From Moraxellaceae bacterium (GTDB lineage: Bacteria; Pseudomonadota; Gammaproteobacteria; Pseudomonadales; Ketobacteraceae), in contig NVVG01000085.1 of NCBI GenBank assembly GCA_002402125.1, forward strand, positions 1 to 12,058: a DNA stretch of 12,058 bases, read 5' to 3'. The notes below the pieces were generated by a model. It saw nothing but the letters and a program-made list of their open reading frames with translations, was not told the origin of the DNA and ran no database searches. The translations under genes and the position numbers were made by a program. Below, one piece after another: positions 1 through 6,308 of this stretch. How positions within the stretch are numbered: position 1 is the first letter of the stretch; each line of letters opens with the position of its first letter.

Positions 1-2
1 AA

Positions 3-575
3 GATGTTAGATTAGTGCTGCTTGATCAAATCAAAACTCGCATGGGCAAACTTGTAGAGTTAGCGCCATCTAACCAAAAGTTCAAGAAACACCAAGATAG
101 TATCTTGAGCCAAATTAGCGACACTCAATCATCAACAGCCAAACCGCCACCTCATACTATAAAGACGCCAGAAGAAGCCACCGAAACCAAAAAGCTTCTC
201 CTGCAGTTAACCAAGACTATTGAATCTCTCGCCGCCAACAAAACAATCCCTGTCAATAGCGCCAAAAAATACATAAACAACATCCATCAACAATATACCA
301 ATGCCAACATTAACTACAGTATTCAAGAGGCAGGCAAGTCCCGCTTAGAAAACAAAACAAAGCTCGCCGTCCATCAATACCAAAAAATCATTGACGACTT
401 AAGAAAACGTAACCAAAACAACGTCCATACTGAAAAAATCACGCAGCTCAAAGAAATCATAACAGCGATGACCGGAATAAGTGAATCCGATAAATCCGAA
501 GACGGCGGCGAGCTATCAAAAGGCGTCAATGAGCTGTCCGAAGGCGATGAAGACTGGAAAAAGAAATACTTCTAA
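3..575 (+). CDS. C-terminal part of an unrecognised hypothetical protein (5' truncated)
   Basis: The reading frame is open from the left edge with no upstream stop, so this is the end of a longer gene; the GTG at 15 need not be the start. About 190 residues are visible. They are hydrophilic and rich in Lys, Gln, Asn, Ser and Thr, with no membrane segment. A helical segment (LLDQIKTRMGKLVELAP) is followed by a Ser/Pro-rich spacer and then helical stretches of coiled-coil character (around SRLENKTKLAVHQYQKIIDD). The tail is acidic and Gly/Ser-rich and ends WKKKYF. The arrangement reminds me of conserved gammaproteobacterial hypothetical proteins with a helical C-terminus, but I cannot name a family. 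It converges on the glutathione peroxidase gene 38 bp away, and no convincing terminator lies between them. Coding status is fairly sure; function is unknown. Confidence 0.75.
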   Translation, partial: DVRLVLLDQIKTRMGKLVELAPSNQKFKKHQDSILSQISDTQSSTAKPPPHTIKTPEEATETKKLLLQLTKTIESLAANKTIPVNSAKKYINNIHQQYTNANINYSIQEAGKSRLENKTKLAVHQYQKIIDDLRKRNQNNVHTEKITQLKEIITAMTGISESDKSEDGGELSKGVNELSEGDEDWKKKYF

Positions 576-613
576 TCGCACCTGAAGTCGAATAGTGCCT
601 TCGAGCTCCTGCA

Positions 614-1099
614 TCAGGCAAGCAATTTCTCAATATCTTTCGCAATTTTTGCAGGTTTATCTGTCGGTGCATATCGCTTCAACACGGTACCATCTGGACC
701 AATGAGAAATTTGGTGAAATTCCACTTAATTTTCTCAGTGCCTAACAAACCTCTCGCCTCTGTTCTCAGGTATTTGAATAAGGAATGAGCATCATCGCCA
801 TTCACTTTCACTTTTTCAAACATCGGAAAACTCACACCATAATTTAATTGGCAGAATTCGCTGATATCACCACTATCACCTGGCTCTTGGCCTGCAAACT
901 GATTACATGGAAACCCCAATATCTCAAACCCTTGGGTGTTCTTCTCCTTGTAGAGTTTTTCTAACCCTTCGTATTGAGGCGTTAAACCACATTTGCTTGC
1001 GGTATTCACCACGAGTAAAACTTTGCCCTTATATTCGGACAGATTGACAGCCTGCCCTTTCAAATTGATCACTGAAAAATCATAAACCGACGTTGCCAT
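614..1099 (-). CDS. Glutathione peroxidase family protein (cysteine type, BtuE-like)
   Basis: This is a 161-aa thiol peroxidase of the GPx family. Members reduce H2O2 and lipid hydroperoxides, and bacterial Cys-type members usually take electrons from thioredoxin rather than glutathione. The fold markers are all present: [12 protein letters not shown] with peroxidatic Cys37, [12 protein letters not shown] with Gln71, and WNFTKFL with Trp126 and Asn127, giving the complete Cys/Gln/Trp/Asn tetrad. Cys65 and Cys83 are further family-conserved cysteines; either could take part in disulfide chemistry, but this is not proven. Length is normal for the family and there is no signal peptide, so it is cytoplasmic. 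The frame stays open to 1174, but the ATG at 1099 is chosen because AAGGAG lies 8 nt upstream and homologues begin here. A candidate promoter lies within the upstream extension. It appears to be monocistronic. Confidence 0.95.
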   Translation of the reverse strand: MATSVYDFSVINLKGQAVNLSEYKGKVLLVVNTASKCGLTPQYEGLEKLYKEKNTQGFEILGFPCNQFAGQEPGDSGDISEFCQLNYGVSFPMFEKVKVNGDDAHSLFKYLRTEARGLLGTEKIKWNFTKFLIGPDGTVLKRYAPTDKPAKIAKDIEKLLA

Positions 1100-1154
1100 T
1101 ATTAAACTCCTTATTTTTGTTAAAACGGACCTGAAAATCGTTGTAAGGCCGACC

Positions 1155-1183
1155 ATGATACGGGTAAAAAACAATATTTTTAA
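1155..1183 (-). promoter_or_regulatory. Candidate sigma70 promoter for the glutathione peroxidase gene
   Basis: Reading the minus strand, a -35-like TTAAAA (1183-1178) is followed by exactly 17 bp and a -10-like TATCAT (1160-1155; one mismatch to TATAAT). The predicted start is near 1148, leaving a leader of about 49 nt before the ATG at 1099. It overlaps the in-frame 5' extension of the ORF, which supports the shorter start. The -35 matches only four of six bases, so this is a moderate call. Confidence 0.4.
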
Positions 1184-1218
1184 GCCATATTACGGTTTTC
1201 TAAGTTACTCACACAATC

Positions 1219-1227
1219 TGTGGATAA
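1219..1227 (-). promoter_or_regulatory. Consensus DnaA box (single)
   Basis: TGTGGATAA on the plus strand is TTATCCACA on the minus strand, a perfect match to the DnaA-box consensus TTATNCACA. Degenerate relatives follow nearby (TTGATAA near 1233, GCGGATAG near 1243, TTGGATAAC near 1403). None of the usual oriC neighbours (dnaA, dnaN, mnmG, rpmH) is visible, so an origin is unlikely. It may be a DnaA-titrating or regulatory site, or chance. Confidence 0.35.
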
Positions 1228-1637
1228 CTTTGTTGATAAGTTGCGGATAGATGAAGCCAACGCAATAAAATAAGCCATTTCAGCGAATTGGATGCTTTTT
1301 GATCTGGATATTTTCGTTGCATTTCAGCAAGTTAGTCGGCCTATCTGCTCAGTGGAACATTTCCAGCGAGTAAAGTGGTTTCACGGATAGTGGTTACTAA
1401 CATTGGATAACTTTTCAAACCAATACTAGTCAAGCTTCTATACGATAGCGCGCATATTACTCAGTTGCATTGCTGATTGCATTTATATTCGGTTTTGTTA
1501 TATGTGATTTTTCGCACTATCTAATGTGTTAATAACTTTCAGAATAGGACCAAAAGAGTCGCCAATCTGATCATTTAATCTACAGTAAAAGAGAGTAATC
1601 GACTGATATGTCACAATGGTAAATTTGATTGAGTATG

Positions 1638-1787
1638 TCATTCATTAAATGCCACTTGAACTAGCTGAATATCCCTTTTGCTAGTGGGCTTTTTGTCCAC
1701 AATCCCCTCTCGAATTAGACCCGCGACAACGTCGTTTGTCAGCATAAATGTATCCTTGCCCACCGTCCTTAATCTGCCACATGTCAT
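1638..1787 (-). CDS. Doubtful small ORF or gene remnant (49 aa)
   Basis: An ATG at 1787 opens 49 codons ending TGA at 1640-1638. The peptide has a protein-like mid-section (DTFMLTNDVVAGLIREGIVD) with alternating hydrophobic residues suggestive of a helix-turn-helix or winged-helix piece, followed by a basic linker. The local base composition is a little more GC-rich than the flanks. Against it, there is no clear ribosome-binding site, and an overlapping frame (from the ATG pair near 1800) also looks protein-like for about 20 codons, which would fit a frameshifted relic. I recognise no family. It is as likely to be chance or a decayed gene as a live one. Confidence 0.2.
   Translation of the reverse strand: MTCGRLRTVGKDTFMLTNDVVAGLIREGIVDKKPTSKRDIQLVQVAFNE
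1660..1695 (+). terminator. Possible rho-independent terminator
   Basis: ACTAGC (1660-1665) and GCTAGT (1680-1685) form a perfect 6-bp stem around a 14-nt loop. GGGC and a run of five T follow. The stem is only half GC and the loop is large, so this is weak. No annotated + strand gene ends here, so if real it would terminate an unannotated transcript. Confidence 0.25.
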
Positions 1788-1958
1788 CCACTGTCATCAT
1801 AATTTCTTGTACCTTACATCCAATCAATAATTAGCAAAATGGGTATTCGCCAACGACAATTTTCACTCACAGCTTATTGTTTTTTAAGATAAACTTAACC
1901 GACATACCCGAATACTGGCTATGCTTGTACTAATCTACATGATTGTGATGAGAGTGGA

Positions 1959-3173
1959 ATGAAGCCAATACAAAAATCATCTAAATTACACAAAGTCTGT
2001 TATGACATTCGTGGCCCCGTGTTAGAACACGCCAAACGTCTAGAGGATGAAGGTCAACATATCCTTAAATTGAATATCGGCAACCCAGCCCCTTTCGGTT
2101 TCATGGCGCCTGACGAAGTCGTACACGATGTCATCTACAATCTCCCCAATGCCTCTGGCTATTGTGACTCCAAAGGGCTATTTAGCGCCCGTAAAGCCAT
2201 CATGCATTACACCCAGCAAAAAGGCATCAAGAACGTCACTATTGAAGAGATCTTCTTGGGCAATGGTGTCAGTGAACTTATTGTCATGTCGATGCAAGCA
2301 TTGGTGAATGATGATGACGAAATTCTTATTCCTGCACCCGATTATCCGCTATGGACTGCCGCCGTCAGTTTGGCGGGAGGCAAACCCGTTCATTACTTAT
2401 GTGATGAAAGATCAGAATGGTATCCAGACCTAAAAGACATTCGAAACAAAATTACAGATAAAACCCGCGCCATCGTCATAATTAACCCTAACAACCCCAC
2501 CGGAGCCCTCTATCCCAAAGACGTATTGGAGGCATTGCTGGATATTGCTAGGGAACACAATCTCATCGTTTTTTCCGATGAAATATATGACAAAATCCTT
2601 TATGACGATGCAGTACATATCTCCACCGCGTCCCTAGCCGATGATTTGGTAATCTTGACATTTAATGGGTTATCAAAAACCTATCGCGTGGCGGGCTATC
2701 GCTCTGGGTGGTTAATCATTAGCGGCAACATAAGTGCTGCAAAGAGCTATATACAAGGGCTAGAGATGCTCGCCTCCATGCGCCTTTGTGCCAACGTGCC
2801 CGCCCAACACGCAATCCAAACTGCACTTGGAGGCTACCAGAGCATCAATGAACTTATCGCTCCATCGGGTCGTTTATACAAACAACGCGAAGTAGCGTAC
2901 GAGGCCCTAAACAAAATTCCTGGCGTCAGCTGCGTAAAACCTAAAGCGGCGATGTACATGTTTATTCGACTGGACCCGGAAATCTACAACATTAAAGATG
3001 ACGAACAATTGGTATTGGATTTTTTAATTGAAGAAAAAGTTCTGCTTGTGCAGGGTACTGCTTTTAATTGGCCCCATAGCGATCATTTACGCATTGTTTT
3101 TCTACCCGCTGTAGAAGAGCTCACAAGCGCTATTGATAAATTGGCAGTGTTTTTAGAAAAACGCAGGTTATGA
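1959..3173 (+). CDS. alaA: Glutamate-pyruvate aminotransferase AlaA
   Basis: This is a 404-aa PLP-dependent fold-type I aminotransferase (class I/II) that makes L-alanine from pyruvate and glutamate in the cytoplasm. It is recognised by near-colinearity with E. coli AlaA (YfbQ) over the whole length, including the N-terminal SSKLHKVCYDIRGP, LNIGNPAPFGF, SGYCDSKGLFSARKAI, PAPDYPLWTAAVSL and VLLVQGTAFNWP. Catalytic residues are present: Lys240 in NGLSKTYRVAGYRSG binds PLP, Asn179 lies in NPNNPTG, Asp207 and Tyr210 lie in SDEIYDK, and Arg378 (HLRIV) binds the substrate carboxylate. The start ATG follows a purine-rich GAGAGTGGA and matches the family start. A hypothetical gene begins 13 bp after its stop, so the two are probably cotranscribed. 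Length is typical and nothing is missing. Confidence 0.96.
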   Translation: MKPIQKSSKLHKVCYDIRGPVLEHAKRLEDEGQHILKLNIGNPAPFGFMAPDEVVHDVIYNLPNASGYCDSKGLFSARKAIMHYTQQKGIKNVTIEEIFLGNGVSELIVMSMQALVNDDDEILIPAPDYPLWTAAVSLAGGKPVHYLCDERSEWYPDLKDIRNKITDKTRAIVIINPNNPTGALYPKDVLEALLDIAREHNLIVFSDEIYDKILYDDAVHISTASLADDLVILTFNGLSKTYRVAGYRSGWLIISGNISAAKSYIQGLEMLASMRLCANVPAQHAIQTALGGYQSINELIAPSGRLYKQREVAYEALNKIPGVSCVKPKAAMYMFIRLDPEIYNIKDDEQLVLDFLIEEKVLLVQGTAFNWPHSDHLRIVFLPAVEELTSAIDKLAVFLEKRRL

Positions 3174-3186
3174 TTTCAGGTGAGAT

Positions 3187-3630
3187 ATGGCAGATCTAAA
3201 TTTATTGGATTTTTATAAAGACACCGCAAAGATTCTACTGCAACTACACCGAAGCTTTCCTCGTAAAGTTGAAGTTTATGTGGAAGATTTTGTCGGTGCT
3301 GACCATGTCGATGAATTCGGATTACACAGTAAACGCCACGAAAGCTGCTTCGGTGCCATGCTCTGGTTAGCGGAGGAAGGTTACATCCGTTACCAAAGCA
3401 CCATTCGCCAAGAGGCTATAGATCAGTCTGTACTGACCTCAAAAACAGTCGTATTACTCAACACGATTAGCCGAACATTGGTAAATGAAGAATCACCCGA
3501 AAACAACGACTTGCCACCTTTCGAAGCCAACGAAAAGTTCACCATGATAGAACACATCCGGCAGGCATTGAAATCACAATCCTCTGAACAACTAACGATT
3601 GTGATGCGTTCTTTTATGGGGATGTCTTAA
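3187..3630 (+). CDS. Conserved hypothetical protein downstream of alaA
   Basis: This is a 147-aa soluble protein with no signal peptide or membrane segment. The ATG at 3187 has AGGTGA about 5 nt upstream and lies 13 bp after alaA, so the two genes are probably cotranscribed. A helical N-terminus (LLDFYKDTAKILLQLHRSFP) is followed by a strand-like segment (KVEVYVEDFVG). A middle segment, CFGAMLWLAEEGYIRYQ, has the helix plus beta-wing look of a winged-helix domain, and a second helical part follows (SVLTSKTVVLLNTISRTL). The tail (about residues 100-147) is acidic and then helical. It resembles conserved hypothetical proteins of pseudomonads and relatives, but I know no assigned function. The winged-helix idea is inference from pattern only. 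It converges on the methyltransferase gene. Confidence 0.85.
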   Translation: MADLNLLDFYKDTAKILLQLHRSFPRKVEVYVEDFVGADHVDEFGLHSKRHESCFGAMLWLAEEGYIRYQSTIRQEAIDQSVLTSKTVVLLNTISRTLVNEESPENNDLPPFEANEKFTMIEHIRQALKSQSSEQLTIVMRSFMGMS

Positions 3631-3637
3631 CAAAGTT

Positions 3638-3677
3638 CGATAATCATAGCCGATAATCATAGCTCGGCAATCATAGC
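3638..3677. repeat. Short tandem repeat, 13-14 bp unit, about 3 copies
   Basis: Two identical adjacent copies of CGATAATCATAGC (3638-3650, 3651-3663) are followed by a 14-bp variant TCGGCAATCATAGC (3664-3677) and the start of another (CCGATAA, 3678-3684). The array fills the gap between two convergent genes. It contains no hairpin of its own. Replication slippage is the simplest origin. Confidence 0.8.
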
Positions 3678-3683
3678 CCGATA

Positions 3684-3709
3684 AACAAACGCTTCTACGC
3701 TAGCGGTTA
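3684..3709 (-). terminator. Weak candidate terminator after the methyltransferase gene
   Basis: On the minus strand, just after the TAA stop, AACCGCT and AGCGTT can pair (one bulged C) around an 8-nt loop, followed by TGTTTATC. The stem is short and the T tract is interrupted, so the call is tentative. Confidence 0.2.
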
Positions 3710-4615
3710 ATGCTGAGCTAGTTTTTCATAAACAATTGTTTTAAGCCCTTTATTGCTATCGACCTCAGGAAAAGTACCGGGTGCAGGAATGACCTGTCGT
3801 TCTACAAAGCCACCTACACCGGCAAACAACTCTCGCAAAAAGTCAAAATCCAAATCAGGTGAATTCAAACACGCAAGCACTACCCCGCCATCAACTAATA
3901 GCTCCGGCATTTTTTTAACTAGTTTAATATAGTCTTTTTGTGCATCAAAACTACCCGGTTGAAAACTGGGGGGGTCGAGTATAATGCAGTCATATTGGCC
4001 ATATTTGCGTATTTTCCCCCAAGACTTAAAAATATCATGGGCGAAAAAAAACACCGACTTCATATCAAGATGATTAATTTGATGATTCAGTTTCCCTGTG
4101 GCTAATGCCCCCTTCGCCATATCCATGTTAACCACTAACTTAGCCCCTGCATTGGCTGCTACAACAGAAAATGCACACGTATATGAGAACAGGTTTAACA
4201 CGGATTTTCCTGATACATTTTCTTGTAACCACTGCCGGCTATTCTTCATATCTAAGAAGAAACCGATATTTTGGTTCTTGTCGATAGTGAGCCGATAGTC
4301 CAGTCCAGCCTCATGTGCATTGAGTTCGCTGGGGAGTTTGCCTTTAATGACCTCAGTAGGAGCCCCTGGTAAATTGCGATATTGGAATGCAATAACCTCT
4401 ATATGCTCGACTGCCAAGCCGCTAATCCCTCGGGTAAAGTTAACCAGCCAATCTGCATCGGGCGCCTTACAGAAGGTCACCAACAATAGAGGAGAAAACC
4501 AATCGACGGTGACAAACTCTAGCCCGTCATAGCACTGCCCTCGCCCATGAAATAATCGAACAGCATCCGTGGCACGCTGTGCGCGAGTAATAACTTCATC
4601 AAAAATTCTTTGCAT
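3707..4615 (-). CDS. Class I SAM-dependent methyltransferase (RlmI/RlmK-like domain, PF10672 type)
   Basis: This 302-aa protein has a catalytic domain of the rRNA methyltransferase group that includes RlmI and RlmKL. NIGFFLDMKNSR (117-127) corresponds to the G-x-[YF]-[FL]-D-x-R-x-x-R type signature before the Rossmann fold. SVLNLFSYTCAFS (138-150) is SAM motif I, the Asp in VVNMDMA (about 165) would bind the SAM ribose, and DPPSF (214-218) is motif IV. At the position of the RlmI SCS cysteine motif it has ACLNSP with Cys249, so m5C chemistry is possible but not shown. An N-terminal part of about 100 residues has no obvious PUA domain and is shorter than in full-length RlmI. The substrate is probably RNA, but this is inferred. 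The ATG at 4615 has only a weak GAGAAC-type ribosome site. It lies downstream of the kinase-like gene on the same strand, with a candidate terminator between them. Confidence 0.88.
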   Translation of the reverse strand: MQRIFDEVITRAQRATDAVRLFHGRGQCYDGLEFVTVDWFSPLLLVTFCKAPDADWLVNFTRGISGLAVEHIEVIAFQYRNLPGAPTEVIKGKLPSELNAHEAGLDYRLTIDKNQNIGFFLDMKNSRQWLQENVSGKSVLNLFSYTCAFSVVAANAGAKLVVNMDMAKGALATGKLNHQINHLDMKSVFFFAHDIFKSWGKIRKYGQYDCIILDPPSFQPGSFDAQKDYIKLVKKMPELLVDGGVVLACLNSPDLDFDFLRELFAGVGGFVERQVIPAPGTFPEVDSNKGLKTIVYEKLAQH

Positions 4616-4640
4616 AATACGGGACTGTTCTCAAAAAACT

Positions 4641-4664
4641 AAAAAGGGCCTTATTAAAGACCTT
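4641..4664 (-). terminator. Candidate rho-independent terminator after the ATP-NAD kinase-like gene
   Basis: On the minus strand, 5 nt beyond the TGA stop, AAGGTC can pair imperfectly with GGCCCTT around the loop TTTAATAA, and a run of five T follows directly. A second T run lies a few bases on. The stem is short with one mismatch, but position and T tract fit well. It would separate this gene from the downstream methyltransferase gene. Confidence 0.4.
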
Positions 4665-4669
4665 GCACA

Positions 4670-5818
4670 TCATTCTACCCGATATAACACCGCGGTTTCA
4701 AAACCTGTAACAACACGTATAAGGCCATTCATCATTCGGTTTATTTCGTCATCATAGCTATCTACCAACAATGGTCGCCCGTCTAACGCTTCAATCTTGG
4801 CGGGTGTGGATACGACAATAATATTATTTCTACCCACACTACGAATAACGTCTGGACCAATTTGGTGATTACCCCTACCAATAATATGTCCCTGACCACC
4901 AATCAGCGTGATTACAATTTTACACTGCTGATCTTGAATAAGATTCAGTAACGATTCCTCACTGACATCACTAGCGACAAGCTCTCCTGCTCGAACGACA
5001 TCAACACCTAATAACGTATTCTCCAACCCCATCTGTTCAACTATCGCTCCAGTGGTTGATCCTGGGCCAAAAATATACAGTGTACTTTCATCCATATTTA
5101 CAATGATTTCTTCTGCAATATCTTGCAACACTAATGCTTCAACCGTTGGCCCGCCGCACTTAACTTGTTGGAGATATCGAGCATCATTTGGCACCATAAG
5201 TTCACCAAAATATTTTGCTTTCACAACACCTTGACGAAAGGCATCCTCATCAATATCTCTAACTTCTCCTGCGGTAATGGGAACCATTTCCCCATTAACT
5301 AGCTTTCTCACAATATTAGCCGCCCCTTCTCCATTCACAGCGTAAACCCCAGAATGGATCTTTACACCTGCAGGAATACCTAATACGGGAACAGCATCAC
5401 CGATAACATGACAAATATTACGCGCTGTACCATCACCACCGGCAAATAAAATAAGATCAACCGACATTGTTTTTAACGCGAGTGCCGCTGCTTCCGTATC
5501 CTTTGCGCAAGTCTCTATGAAACCATCCAGTGCCGCCTTGCTATCTCGCGCTAATTCACCAATGACTAAGGGATCAATACCTGCCTGGCAGCACACATCT
5601 TGCCCCATTTCACCAGGAAAACAAATGAACTCAATACAATCGAAGAGATCTCGCATTTTCTCGAGGGCATGCAAGGTCCGGAGCGGCGCTCGCCTTTTCG
5701 CCCCACGACTGATCGCTTCTTGTACGATTTCAGGGCCATCGCTTCCCTTTAAACCTACCGCACCACCGATGCCCGCAACGGGGTTCACAATCAAGCCAAT
5801 ACGTAAATGTTTTCTCAT
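4670..5818 (-). CDS. ATP-NAD kinase / AcoX family protein (COG3199)
   Basis: This 382-aa cytoplasmic protein belongs to the NAD kinase-like superfamily, in the long subgroup annotated as ATP-NAD kinase or acetoin catabolism protein X. The N-terminal strand and loop LRIGLIVNPVAGIGG (about 5-19) and the hallmark FAGGDGT (about 125-131) form the nucleotide site. GIPAGVKIHSGVYA (147-160), FGPGSTTGAI (250-259) and GGQGHIIGRGNHQIGP (307-322) are family-specific glycine-rich motifs. It probably phosphorylates NAD(H) to NADP(H) or acts on a related diphosphate, but the specificity of this subgroup cannot be read from sequence. The frame also offers a GTG at 5830; the ATG at 5818 is preferred because GAGAGG lies about 11 nt upstream and would abut the GTG. 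The upstream divergent gene encodes a PA1571-family peptide. I recall the same two families as neighbours in Pseudomonas aeruginosa (PA1571/PA1572), which supports both calls. Confidence 0.9.
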   Translation of the reverse strand: MRKHLRIGLIVNPVAGIGGAVGLKGSDGPEIVQEAISRGAKRRAPLRTLHALEKMRDLFDCIEFICFPGEMGQDVCCQAGIDPLVIGELARDSKAALDGFIETCAKDTEAAALALKTMSVDLILFAGGDGTARNICHVIGDAVPVLGIPAGVKIHSGVYAVNGEGAANIVRKLVNGEMVPITAGEVRDIDEDAFRQGVVKAKYFGELMVPNDARYLQQVKCGGPTVEALVLQDIAEEIIVNMDESTLYIFGPGSTTGAIVEQMGLENTLLGVDVVRAGELVASDVSEESLLNLIQDQQCKIVITLIGGQGHIIGRGNHQIGPDVIRSVGRNNIIVVSTPAKIEALDGRPLLVDSYDDEINRMMNGLIRVVTGFETAVLYRVE

Positions 5819-6026
5819 AACTTGTAGCACCTCTCTCGATCGATAGGCTCGAATTCAGATAACGTCAAATACTCAACCACAAATCGTTGCAAATAGTATC
5901 AAAGAGCAACCTTTCATTACATTACGTTCCATTAAACCAATAGATAGATGCTTTTCTCTGGTTATACTTAAAATACACCAAGAACTTGTATCTACTCGCC
6001 ATAATAAGCATAAATAAGGCACAACA

Positions 6027-6224
6027 ATGACAAAAACAACATCAGAAATCGGCACTCTGCGCACAGCGCTTATCAAACAAACGCAGCATCGCTTTCACGG
6101 TGCAGCTTTAATTGATGATTTGGGCAACGAGACTCCTATTACAGAATCGATGATCCAGCAAGCTTGCAACACCTTAACCGTTTCCTGGAAGTACCCTACT
6201 ATACAACAACAAAGCGTTATCTGA
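6027..6224 (+). CDS. PA1571 family small protein
   Basis: This is a 65-aa protein with the conserved core FHGAALIDDLGNETPITESM (residues 23-42) followed by IQQAC. That core is the signature I know from the PA1571 family of pseudomonads and relatives. The first 20 residues and the C-terminal tail are variable, as usual for the family. No enzymatic or binding motif is visible and no function is established. The ATG has AAGG 8 nt upstream. A TATACT hexamer near 5966 could be its -10 box, but no good -35 accompanies it. It is divergent from the ATP-NAD kinase-like gene (208 bp between starts) and converges on pdxB. Short genes are easily dismissed, but the family match makes this a real one. Confidence 0.85.
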   Translation: MTKTTSEIGTLRTALIKQTQHRFHGAALIDDLGNETPITESMIQQACNTLTVSWKYPTIQQQSVI

Positions 6225-6308
6225 TTCGCACTATTTCAACCACCACTCCAGTCACCTGTCTGGCCATCCGCTCCTTAACTGCCAGCCAGCACACTGTAAT
6301 ACGCTACG

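Larger units (their letters stand above)
1100..1958. other. Gene-poor intergenic region (859 bp)
   Basis: No convincing gene is present between the divergent starts of the peroxidase gene and alaA. The left half is AT-rich with stops in all frames. It contains one perfect DnaA-box 9-mer plus looser GGATA(A)/TTGATAA words (about 1229-1250 and 1403-1410). A promoter-like pair (TTGTTA 1495-1500, 17 bp, TATCTA 1518-1523) precedes a terminator-like hairpin at 1660-1695, which could delimit an unannotated small RNA. A short minus-strand ORF lies at 1638-1787. The last 150 bp are AT-rich and presumably hold the alaA promoter, but no hexamer pair stands out. Confidence 0.6.

Noticed and set aside
1195..1260. 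Chromosomal replication origin
   Set aside because: Only one consensus DnaA box, no clear unwinding-element repeats and none of the usual oriC neighbour genes.
5873..6076. 67-codon minus-strand ORF overlapping the 5' end of the PA1571-family gene
   Set aside because: It covers the intergenic promoter region and the antisense of a recognised gene, and its composition is not protein-like.
6260..6289. Inverted repeat CTGGC/GCCAG between the PA1571-family gene and pdxB as a terminator
   Set aside because: The loop is 16 nt and there is no T tract on either strand.
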